Below are positions 47,669 to 58,511 of a stretch of DNA of 64,000 nt, piece by piece; within the stretch, counting starts at the first letter, position 1; the number at the start of each line of letters is the position of its first letter. A program made the translations under genes and the position numbers. This DNA comes from Trochalopteron elliotii (lineage: Eukaryota; Chordata; Aves; Passeriformes; Leiothrichidae), in assembly GCA_024734555.1 (NCBI GenBank), contig JANPWX010000076.1, positions 407,527-471,526 of the forward strand, in the 5' to 3' direction. Below the pieces are notes generated by a model, which had not been told where the DNA came from, ran no database searches, and saw nothing but the letters and a program-made list of their open reading frames with translations.

Positions 47669-50265
47669 TGTTTCAGTACATTTTGAATTCCATTCTCCAG
47701 GTGAACTGATATGCTAGGAAGAGATGTGCATGAACATGAAATTACATCCTAAGGCGAACCATTGAAGATTAAAGTTAGGCTTGCATTTATTTGTAATTTT
47801 TCAAAGTACTCACATCTACTGATTTTCGCATTCTTACATTGCTTTTTGTATCTTGGTTTTGTTCACCACAGGCAATAAAAGTACCAAATAATCATCATCT
47901 TTTTTCCTCCCAGAACTATGAAGTCAAGAAAAAAACCCCAGACTCTGTGAGCAAGAAATGCCATCTGTATCTTGCCAGCTCAGCTAGTCATCACTGTTGA
48001 TACAGCTCTAGTGATAGAGGAATAGTGCTGGCAGAGTGCCGTAACCACCTCACCAAACCAGACAACAAAGAGTTAGATTTGAGAGGAGAGTCACCATCAG
48101 AAGTGCTGGAAACAGAACGTGTTTTGTTATACTAAAGTTTATTGGAAGCACAGCATCACCAAAGCATTTCTGAGGCAAACCAAGACTAGCCAGGAAACTA
48201 TCACTTATGGTATTTTCCATATTTCCAGTAACTTGACCTCTTTTTTTTTTTTTTTGACTGTAGAACAACCACCAACACAAGTGCTTTATACTGGTTTCTT
48301 ACAGAAATACCAGCCTAAGAAATGCCCCGATATCATCCAGCCTGATACTCTGCCTTGTTTCTTTACACCATTTTGCAACATCTCTTTGAGAAAAGATTCT
48401 CCCAGTGCTGTTAGCTTGAAGAAGCACCGTCCATCTCCTGCTTCACTGCCAGAATAAAGCCTTGCCAAACAATAGCTCCTGCAAGATATGACATTGAATG
48501 TCAGACTCCTTCTTTTCTTTTGGCCAGTCTCCCCTTCTGAAAGACTAACTGAAGAATAACCTTGACAGAAAACACAACTCAACACTGACTTAAAAAAAAA
48601 ATTAAATGGAACTTGATTTTTAGCCATTCTGGCCTGATCAAGTAAGTCCCAAACTCATCCCACACCCCAAATCCTCAGAGCCAGGAAAAAAGTTTGTGCT
48701 GCAGGGCTTGCCGCTCTCAGTTTAATTGACAAGTCCATTGTTCCTTGAATTTAACATTTATTTCAGAGTTTGATTAGGAACTATACTTTAATTCGCTTTT
48801 TTCTTTGCCATGCCTATCACTCTTATAGACCATCCTTGGGCAAGATTGGAACTAATACAAAACGTTTTGTTTTCAGGCACATGGATTTCAGCCTTATTTC
48901 TGCTATTCTGAGAGGTATGAATAAATTATGCTATAATTTTTTCTGACATGCATTGTTAGCTAGATCTCTCCAGAGACAGACACAGCTGGTGTTCCATTCT
49001 GAGACTACACATGTGAGTTTACAGAAATGTTTCCTTGCAAGTTAATATCACAACAACCCAATCTTTCTCCTCTTGTATTTTAATCCAACTGATTTTATCT
49101 CCAGCTCTACCTTCCAAAGCCTGTATACATCCAAATGACCTCAGTCTGGTAAGCTCATGCACAGGAATTTAATAGCAAAAAACCCAGCACCAAGTCTCAA
49201 AACTGAATTTTCCAAACCATCACTTGATGTTAATGCAGCTGCCTAAAATACTGCCCATCCAACAGGTTCCTCTGAAAATTTTTGGTAGTTTAACAATCAT
49301 AGCATAATCTTTGCACAATTAAATATTTGTTTTCAGAGTTTTTATTTAATTTTTTAACAGTCAAATTAGATCACTCTGCTTGAACTCAAACTCCCTCAAC
49401 GTCATTTGACTACTCAGCTGAAAAGATCTGCTTTTATTTATGTAGTACTGCAGGCCATATCTTATACCCTAGAGTTCAATAACACAGCATTCAGGGCCAG
49501 AGACTGACTTATATAAAGACGATATGAAAAGACATCCTGGACACAGCAGGCCATATATATCTAAGACAAGGAAAAGATTCCCTAATCTCTGCCATTTTGA
49601 TAGAAAAACTCCAGCTGGTAATCCCTCTTTTTAGTTTGTATTGCTATTTAGGAAACTCCTGAGTAGTTCTCTACTTCTCCTAGTATTTCACTAGAGCATG
49701 GCCTGTGGGATGGGTTGGAGGGGATAAACCCTGTTGCTGCTGGGGGTGAGCTGTGGCAGCTATGACAAACGTCTTGTTCTCACGAAACCAGGCTGCAAGC
49801 ACCTCCTGCCAGCCCTGCCAGCCCCCGGCTCTTCCCACAGACACTTTTTGTTCCCCTCGGCCTCCAGAAGGGCAGCGTGCCCCGGCCTCAGGGAGAGGTT
49901 GGTGGTGGCAGCCTGAGGCCCCCGCAGGCAGACACAGCCTAATGGAGCATTCGGGCTAGTACTGACCAGGGTCATTTTACCAGATGAGATCACTGCAACA
50001 TTTTTGGAGAGCCCTGCACACGTTATTGGAAACAGAGTGGGAGCTTGGAGGGGAGGAGGAGCTCTCTCACATGGAAAGCTTTAAAGCTACCAAATACTAG
50101 GTTTTTACTCAGGGGCTGAAGTTTCCAACAGTAATTAAGAAGAGCTTTTCCATTAGCAAGTGCTACATTAAAATTCTTTTGCATCATTAAGAATAAAATC
50201 CTCCTCAGAAATCTGGAAAGATTTAATAAATCCTGATTAGCTAGAGAGGTTGGTGGGGCAGGGAA

Positions 50266-50324
50266 AGAAAGAAAGAAAGAAAAAAAACAAAAAAAACCAA
50301 AAAAAAAACCAAAAAAAAAAAACC
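50266..50324. repeat. A-rich low-complexity tract (GAAA then AAAAAACC-like units)
   Basis: The tract starts as (gaaa)n and continues as runs of 7-12 A separated by cc or c. It may be a decayed poly-A-like or simple repeat. A poly-T/poly-C protein reading on the minus strand is an artefact of it. Confidence 0.85.
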
Positions 50325-52649
50325 AAGAGAGAGAAATGAATGCCCTGAATTGTGTGGAGATAACAAATTATTAAAGATTATTCCTTCATTAGTTCCTCTA
50401 CCAGGTAAAGACAGCATGCATATTAAAAAAGAAGTCCCATACAAAAGTCTGCATTGACCAGGTGACCTAATCAGTGGACTTAAGGAAGGTTTTCTAGAGT
50501 TTGAAAGCACTGTGATCATGCTCATGCTCTTCAGAACTGATGGGGCACCACCTTCCAAGAGTCACTGCCAGGTCTCTGAGCTTGGGAACTGAGGCTCACA
50601 CACCTTCCTCACCACGTGGCCACAGGAAGCATCACTTCAGCTCCTGTTACAGAGCCATACACATGGACTGCAAAATTCAGTTTAATAGGAAATGCTGCAG
50701 AGCTGTTGTACAGTCCAGAAGAACTATGTTTGCAAGTACACTCTGTGAGGAAAAAACAATGGCAATGCATAGAAACAGCCTCCATGCAAGCATCTTGCCT
50801 TCCTAAGGCGTGCCTAATTTATTTGTGGTTTGTTTACTACATCTCATTATATTTTTACAGAAGAAAATACATTTGCTTAAAAATTAATGACTATGCTTTG
50901 CCCTTAAGTTCCAATATAATAAACTGTTGCTCTCAATTAATTTCTCACTGGATAACTATTCAAAGAAATACTTACTTATTTTTCTTCATTCCAGAAAGAA
51001 CTATTCATGCATGGCCATACTCAATTGTGTTTATTTAGAAGGCAAATAGGAAAAAAACAAACAAACAACAAATAAAGACAAACAAAAACCATCACCAACA
51101 TAAAAACCCCACCAATCACACCATACTAATGAATAGCTCATGTCTTTTGGAAACAAATGCTTATCCTCCTCAGATCCATGGGACACTTGAAAGGAAGAGA
51201 AACATGTCAACATGATATTCTTTTCAATTACTTCAGTTTTTTAATAGTTTAGGTCTTGAGGTTTTGCATGATCTGCCTCTGTCCCCTGAAAGACACATTC
51301 ATTTCCCTTGTGCCAGTGGATCCCAGGAGGATCAACAATTGGAAAACTCAATGGATACAGGATTGACAGGTGCCTTGCAGAGATAGAGGTGACTGGGAGC
51401 AGCACAATTGTACCTGGGCTTGCTGCTGAAGGATCCTGGAAATGCTCAAAAGCTCCTAAAGTATGAGACGTGATGGGATTCTCCACCCCTCTTACATGGT
51501 TTGCATTTCCTGAATGTGACTAGAAATTACACAAAATTATATGATGATCCATTCTTTGCATACCCTAAAATACTTTTAGTGCAAAAAGGTGTGAAAGTAA
51601 TAAAAGCTAGAACTGGAATTTCCAAGCAACTCAGGAAAATCCCATCCAGTGTTTCTTAGCTTGAAATAAACTCATTAATTTGGGATGGGATTCATTTTAC
51701 TTAAATTAGCCATCTGAAGATCAGTTGGCTAGGGCTGAGCCAGTCCCTGCAGGATCCCCAGCATCAGTGGAAAGCAATGCACACCCCCAGGAGATGCGAT
51801 GAATCACAAACGCAGCAATGCTTTTTCCAGAGCACCCGTCCAACAACGTGCACTTCAGGAACCTCCGAGCCAGCGTTTGCAGCTTTATGTTAAACCCTGT
51901 CAAGAGCTCCATTGCAGAACTCTTTCCTCTGTTAAAACTGAGCATGTTCTTTCCTAGCTTTCAATTTACCCTCGGTAAGCCCTTTCTTCTGATCCCATAA
52001 GTGCTCACTCCTTTGAGAATCACTGATTCCTTTTGCAAAGCCATGTGGTCAATCTCAACATTTGTCCACATTAACTGATCCTTTCAAGGACTTTCAGGCA
52101 GCTTCTAAGGCATGACATCCCTCCAAAAGCTAAGCCAACTCTTCCATAGTATATTTATTCACTGCTATCTCATTTATTACTGCATCTATAATTTTTCCAA
52201 GTCTAAACTGATCACTACTTTTCTTGAGCTTACCAGTACCTTTATGGAAAAATCATCCATTATATATTAGACAGTTTTCAGTCCTCTCATGCTCACATGA
52301 GGAAAGAGTAATCCAAGTAGCAGTTTAGCTACTTCAGTCTTCAGTGGACATTACCTAGTCTGAATTACCTTATTTTGTTGCTTTGGTCTATAAAGCTTCA
52401 AATCAGTGTTGCTTAAAGTCACACCCCCTCTTCTGATAATCAAATGTGGAGTTCCTCAATATTTTATATTTACAAGCCTGTTTTCCTCATCCCTACTTGA
52501 GTATTTTCATATACGTTGATATTTTAAATTATTTTTAAATTATAGAAATATTTCTTTATCATGCAAAGTCATTGTCTTTAAGAATAGCCCAGACACTGCA
52601 AACTCTTTCATAGATCCCTAGGTTCCCCCATGGATCTGCCTAAAGAATA

Positions 52650-52699
52650 GAAAGATCTTAGAGGTCTTTTCCAACTTAAATTACTCTATGACTCTAAGA
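52650..52699 (+). mobile_element. Short CR1 3'-end remnant
   Basis: Only the last 50 bp or so of a CR1 copy are recognisable: gatcttagaggtcttttcc, aacttaaattactctatgac. It points in plus orientation and probably reflects extreme 5' truncation. Confidence 0.7.
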
Positions 52700-55600
52700 T
52701 TTGGAAGAGCAAGGATCAAATCCCAAAAAGAGGGGGGAAAAAAAAAATAATGGTACTGGATAATTTTCCAAGATCATCATGACCCCTACAAAAAGCTCCA
52801 CATCAGCTTTCCCTGAGGACAAAGCTATCACCACTCCATCTGCCTCCTCTCAGAAGAACAAATAGTATTGTAAATGCTGACAGGGCCTGATTTATAGGCT
52901 GGGGTTTTATTCATATTCAACTATCCAAGTGCTAATAACACATGTACTAACACTCTCATACTTACACAGCCAGGATTCCAGCTAAGTTACACAATTCACT
53001 TTCATCACGCTTTCCTGCACCCTTCCAATAGAGGAACAAAGTTTGAGTGACCCAAGCTGCAATTCAGACTATTTAATCAATTTCAGTTCAGAACAACTAA
53101 TAAATTATGAAAAACAACCCCCAAGACTCCTTTAGCTTCAGGTCAGATACCACTTCATTTGCAACAGCAAAACTCTGAACAATTCTTTACCAGAGGACTT
53201 AAAAATACTTCAGTACTATCAGCCATCCAATATTTTTGTGCAAGTTACATAGAATTTAAGATGCCTCATTAATTTCTGAAGAGCTCCCTTTTCCCTCTGC
53301 AATGTTCCTGTTTTCAGGAAATGTAAGTTGTTTTTTTCCAGAGAGATGAGTAACCTACCTGCACTGTTGAAAAAAAGTAAGCAAACAAGTCAACCATCTC
53401 CTCCACCCCCACGTCTGCAAACAGGTAATTCAAAAAGTTTCATTGGGGAAGCACATTTTCTTTCTTCTATAAAAGCCTACTCACCTTGCACAAGTATATA
53501 AACCTCATAGCATCCGCACTTCCCCCTATAACCCCCAGTCAGCACAAACATCTAGCTAAATACCTCTTCTCCAGGGTGAGCTTGGGTGCTACCAAACAGC
53601 CAAAGAATGGGAAACACCTGGAAGCAGTAAGGGCAGTTCCCGTGCAGTGAATGAGGCAATGCTCATTTTCCATCCCTGATTATTTACACAACATTAAGAG
53701 CAGGTGCTCAGCAATGTGTCCTCTTGCCACATACTCTGAGGAACACACCTAATCCTAGAGTGCCAGTTTCATGTGCAAGCTGTGGGGTGCTGCTAACCCT
53801 GTCAGAGCTGTGGCAACCATGGGTCCAAACCCTGGTGCTCACTATGGTATGGCATAGCTGCTTGCATTAGTTTATTTTTATGAAATGCATTAGTTTTTAT
53901 GTTACCATTAAATATAACCTCATTCCTATGCTTTTGTAAAGAGATGTGCTGGAGGCAAAACCTGAATTACTGTCATCTATTGCATTAGCATGTAAGAAGC
54001 TCACAATATACCTTAACTGAAGCTGAGGATGCTTAGGCCAGGAGGCATCACTAGATCACTACAGATTTCATCTGCAGATTGCAGAAATTTTGTGGAAACT
54101 TTCCCGTTTTGAATGCAGCAAAACAGAAAGGCAGAAAGCTGAGAATGGAAAAGTAAAGGAGCCTAGAACTGAGCCAGCTTTTCCAAGTGCTAAATAAACA
54201 TTATTCACTTAACAATATGGTTCCCATAGCCATAGGCTGTCCAACTCTTCTTTCTAGCCTGTCACTTCTGCACCTTCACTGTGCAGGACAATCACAGAAT
54301 AAACAGGTATAAGAGTCCAGGCCACACTAGGTTGTGGTCACCTAGCAGGCTGATGAATTTATGATCAACTCCTGTTGTTAAAAGGAAGGTAATAAAAGGG
54401 AAAAAAACTCATCTCCAACGATGAGGTTACGTAAAAACTCATGCAACTGAACAAGATGGGGATGTACTTGTAGGACTGATCCTTCATCTCCCATTTATGC
54501 TGGTACCAAAGAAGAAATGCTTTTTAGTTACAGGAAGATGGAAATTGAATACCACTACTTTCTTTAAAATAGTTCACTAAAACTGAGCTACCTATCACTT
54601 ATCTGTATGTTCACAATATGCCTTTTCCATGAAATTCTGCAGATTTGTCCCTGGGTCACAGAAGTATAGAGCATCCATTGTCTATTTTCAGACTTTTGTC
54701 AATATGAACCTTGTATCACAGGCAACAGAATTTTGAAAAGTCTCTTAGAATCAACCTAAAGCAGTTAATTTTTGGAAGAAGTTAGTTAAAGTATAACATG
54801 TGGAGGCAGATTTAGGCTTTTTAACTGAATTTCCAGTCCTATTTAATTTACTGTTAATTTGGTTTCCAACACTGAATGACTCTCTCCAGCCAATAAATGA
54901 ACTTTCCACCTTAACCAGTCCCATCCTCCCCATTTTGCAATCACTAGCAAGTCACAGTAATCTACTTTGTCCTTGGGTGTTAGCTGGCATTGCATTTCTC
55001 AGAGGCTGGTCATCCCTCTAATATTTCTGTAAAGTTACAATGTAGTCATACAAAAATTCCATAAAGTTGCATAATTAATGAAGCATTAAAAACATATTTG
55101 AGCTAAGATTGCAATATAAAAGGTGCTTTAAGTAGGTGCCAACACTACCTCCTGTGTACATAGGTTGCTCTTCAGGTGCTGAACTATGTATGAACCCTTG
55201 CAAAGGAGTTAGATTTGGCCTCCCTACATCCTTGAATATCAGTCTTGTGGTTAAAAAAATGCACCAAGAATATCTCACTAGGCACCACTACCTCCTTCAG
55301 TCAAATTATCCATGCAAGTGCCTAAATTCTATCCTTTTCCCTTCTCCTGCTTAAAAGTAGAGATATTTCAGCTATCATCTGTAAATACTGAAAACTGTTC
55401 AAGGGTGTTGGGGGTTTCAAAAAGTGCACTAAAGTCATTCTGATCTATTTTAATGTTCTAGGAAAGCAATCACTGGATGAATAGAAGCAACAGGAGAGGT
55501 GAAAAATGGAAAGATAAAATACTGCAGCAGAGATTGATGCTTCAGTAATCAGTAAACACTTGTGCTGATTCCCAAGCCAGGTAGGACTGGTTGATCAAGG

Positions 55601-56011
55601 CTTTCTACAAACCTTTGTACAACTCTGTGTCGAAGGCAATCCTGATACAAGTGGATTTTGATCGATTCAGTTATCTTTTGAGTATTATTTTGCTTATCTG
55701 GCCAAATCCCACCCAAGTCTTTCTGGTATTATCAAAGAGCATTTAGAAGTTTTAGGGATTCTGTCACTACTTACCACAGCATCTATCCATCCACGCCACA
55801 GCACTCCCATTTGAAGCTGCACCTTTTTTTCCAGTGAAATTGAAGTATTACCTTTCAATAAATCCATGAATGGCTAGAATGAGCAAGTGAATTACTCTCT
55901 ATGCCTTTCATACATGGTATATAAATGACACAGTTTAATATGGAGAAAACAACTATCAACACACAATAATTACATATAATTTCATATGCTCTGATATGTG
56001 CAATTTAGTGT

Positions 56012-56017
56012 TTTATT
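56012..56017 (-). terminator. DST: Best candidate polyadenylation signal of DST (AATAAA)
   Basis: On the minus strand AATAAA is followed by TTGCA, a plausible cleavage region about 15 nt on. About 45 nt downstream, at 55944-55970, is a GU-rich stretch (TTGTGTGTTGATAGTTG), the classic layout of a vertebrate poly(A) site. It would give a 3' UTR of roughly 970 nt. Confidence 0.5.
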
Positions 56018-56646
56018 AAACAAATACAGTAGCTAACCAAAATCAGATACCTGATAATGGGAAATAACATTAAAAGCCTGTGTTCCTATGGTAATTACTG
56101 GTCATCTGAAATGGCATATGCTCTAAAACATAACACAGAAAATTACTTTCCTGTGAAATAAGAAATACGATAGAAATAAAGTTAAGGGACATGTTTATTT
56201 CTGAGCTTTCTGCAAGCAAAGTTGCTTTGATACAAAATGAGTTCAATGATACAGTGCTACCATCCACTCAAGCGAAAGAAAACCTCACATTTACATGAAT
56301 GCACTTTATATTGATATTCTTACAGAATAATAGTTCAGATATCCAGTATGTGTCTGGCCTCATTGAAAGCAATGGCACAGAAATGCTGCAAGGTATTGGA
56401 GTATCATATTATTGGCAAGTGCTTAATTAACTCTGTGAGTTCTCTGAGAGATGCTGTATAAATAAGGGTATTGTGAATGTGTGTTTGTATTCCTTAGTAG
56501 TTTTGACATACATCGTTTAGTGTTTGTTTAGTTAGCTCAAAATGTGTAATTGTGTCTTTTGGCTTTCAGTATTCTCTTTTTCTTCTTCAAAGAAAAATCA
56601 TGAGGTATCCTTTACTGTTAACTAATGACATAGTGATAGGCCTTTT

Positions 56647-56652
56647 TTTATT
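56647..56652 (-). terminator. DST: Possible proximal polyadenylation signal of DST (AATAAA)
   Basis: This AATAAA lies on the minus strand about 320 nt after the DST stop. A U-rich stretch (GATTTTTCTTTG) follows some 45 nt later. The context is weaker than at 56012, so this is a possible short-UTR site only. Confidence 0.3.
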
Positions 56653-56970
56653 GAGGTTGCAGAGACTTCCTGTACATTCAGTACACTGTACATTCGGCAA
56701 TTATTTTTAGTGTACTTTCTACATGTTACTGTGTACAACTGTTAGTTTACATTAGAACTCTTCCCCTTCTCACAGGATATGGCAAAACAAAAAAGAATCT
56801 GACAAAAATTATACACATAAAGTAAGAAGACAAATACACAAATAAGGCCATCTGCAGAATTAAAAATCCACCTCTTGCGATATTTCACAGTAATTTCTAC
56901 ATAATATTTTACATCTCATGAACTTAAATATTTAATGCAAAAGGAAAAGACCTTTATAGAGCCAATCATA

Positions 56971-57236
56971 TTATCTCTTCAAGGACTTGTCCAATTTGCT
57001 GGCTAGGGGCCTTCTCTGAGGAGTTGGAATTTTAGAAGGCTTGGCGGCTCCTGGCCGAGAACCTGCTCGGGGTGTCGGCCTGCTTGTGGCAGGAACAGTC
57101 TCTGACATATCTGAGCACACAGACTGGATTTCTGAAATGTCAAAGTCAGACGCGTCACTGCCTCGGCGGCTGCTTGACCTGCTGCCAGCCTTGCTCCCTG
57201 CTCGGCTACCAGGCCTGCTTGGAGTTCTTCTGGTTT
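56971..57236 (-). CDS. DST: DST last coding exon with stop; GSR repeat and EB1-binding SKIP motif
   Basis: The acceptor CTCTCTTTCTAG|AAACC follows a good pyrimidine tract, and TAA at 56971-56973 ends the protein. In order, the 87 residues contain: a Gly-Ser-Arg repeat ([20 protein letters not shown]); an acidic patch ([19 protein letters not shown]); a second basic Pro/Arg stretch ([11 protein letters not shown]); [12 protein letters not shown] with the SxIP motif; and the end SKLDKSLKR. In spectraplakins the GSR part binds and bundles microtubules, and SxIP flanked by basic residues and prolines binds EB1 at growing plus ends. The serines around the GSR repeat are of the kind phosphorylated in the paralogue to release microtubules. 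All these elements are intact. The exon is locally GC-rich compared with its surroundings. Confidence 0.95.
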
Positions 57237-58387
57237 CTAGAAAGAGAGGAGAAAACCATCAGGATCAAGGGTAAGGGTGGAAAACCTGTGCAGGTGTTTC
57301 CTGGGTCTTTGGCAGCCCAAAAAACTCCTCATTGCACAAACTAAACTTTAGACCTCTGCCAGGCAAGCTAAATGATGCTGTGTCTCACACTAAAAAAAAG
57401 AAAACACAAGATCAAATGCTGACACATAGTTAATTCATCACTAGCACATCTCATTAAAAATGCGTTATCCTGGCAGCTCTTCTTGACTTCCTAGACATGC
57501 ATTGTACCTTCACTCAACAGCCAGAGCCTTTCTTTCCCGTGCCATTTTCTCAGATATTAATTGGGGGGAAAAAAAAAATCAGTATCTGGTCTCTTCATGC
57601 ATACGTAATTTCTAAGTATAGGAATTCTTGAGATGCAAATGAACATCTGAATATTTAAATGTGTACCCCTCTTTAAAAAAAAACCAAAACTTAAAATCCA
57701 TACAGATGAAAGCTGCAACTAGACAAGGGCAAAGTATACATCCTGCCCAATAAAGGGCTGAGAAGATGAGCTCCCAGCAATCCTGCTAAGTAAATCCTGC
57801 CCAGACAATGTGCCATGAAGAAAAAACCACAATAAGGAATCTTAAGCAGAAAACAATTAATGTGGTTTTTCATAATTTTCCAATTACTTATTAAGTATTT
57901 TTGATCTTCACAAATCTGGTTCCCTGTATGTATGAAGAACACTGTGTTGAAAAGCACAGCTTCACTGCTTTCTATTTTTGTATACTGCTTTAAAAATCTC
58001 TGTGGAATATTCCATTAATAAGGTAATCTCCAGCTGCTCCCTGCAGTTCTTCCAAAAGAAATGAACAGGTCATGACTAAGTGGCCCCTTTGCTCCATCAC
58101 AATTGAGAATAACTTCAATACTGTAAAGAACTGGATCCTTTGAGTAAATGCTTCTTCCCTAGTTCCTTGGGCAGATACATTGGAGGTACCATTGTCAAGA
58201 AGATTGCAGTCATGAATTTGCACATCCAGAGCTGAACATGTGAACGGAGGGCCTGATTATGTGCCCTGAGCAATGGGCTTTTTACTTTTTATTCCTTCCC
58301 AGTCTTCTGACATCTCCCTTGAACCCTAATGTGACCTTAAGGTGGAAAAGCAAGTGGCAGATCAATCCCTGAAGTCAAGACACTCAC
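57237..58387 (-). other. DST: DST last intron (no other features seen)
   Basis: This intron lies between the 124-nt exon and the last exon, with GTGAGT and TTTCTAG boundaries. It is AT-rich with a short poly-A run near 57568-57577. I see no further exon or repeat in it. Confidence 0.85.
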
Positions 58388-58511
58388 CTGCAAACTGAGC
58401 TCTGACTCTGGTAGCTGCTGTTGATAGGATGCCACTGTCTTCTCCTGAGTGGAAACCCTTCCCTGATAGATACCCTGGCAGTCTGAGTTTACTTCCTTGA
58501 ATTGGTGTTCC
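58388..58511 (-). CDS. DST: DST coding exon, 124 nt
   Basis: The acceptor is TTTTCATAG|GGAACACC and the donor is TTTGCAG|GTGAGTG, a strong site. The exon encodes [20 protein letters not shown], then [21 protein letters not shown]. It starts in phase 0, following GAG of the 111-nt exon or AAG of the 200-nt exon. It ends with one base (G) that makes Glu with the first two bases of the last exon. The sequence is close to the vertebrate DST tail and lies just before the Gly-Ser-Arg repeat. Confidence 0.95.

Larger units (their letters stand above)
46355..55943. other. Non-coding stretch downstream of DST
   Basis: Holds the A-rich tracts at 47641 and 50266, a short CR1 remnant at 52650, and two small CpG-richer spots (about 49780-49940 and 51770-51880). 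Nothing in it reads as a coding exon. It should be the intergenic region just past the DST poly(A) site. Confidence 0.55.
56000..56970 (-). other. DST: DST 3' untranslated region (end point inferred)
   Basis: AU-rich sequence directly follows the TAA stop on the minus strand. The 3' end is not visible directly. I place it near 56.0 kb because the AATAAA at 56012-56017 has the best downstream context. Earlier AATAAA copies at 56647-56652 and 56194-56199 could give shorter messages. Near 56675-56700 the sequence has a short direct duplication (tgtacattc twice). Confidence 0.55.

Noticed and set aside
50241..50558. Minus-strand 105-codon open frame rich in Phe and Leu
   Set aside because: Its Phe-rich end is just the A-rich repeat read in reverse.
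52030..52300. Possible very old CR1 copy in minus orientation
   Set aside because: The resemblance to CR1 internal sequence is too loose to support without a repeat search.
1..55943. Coding exons of COL21A1, expected by synteny
   Set aside because: I saw no von Willebrand A domain and no Gly-X-Y collagen exon on either strand; only promoter-like islands are present.
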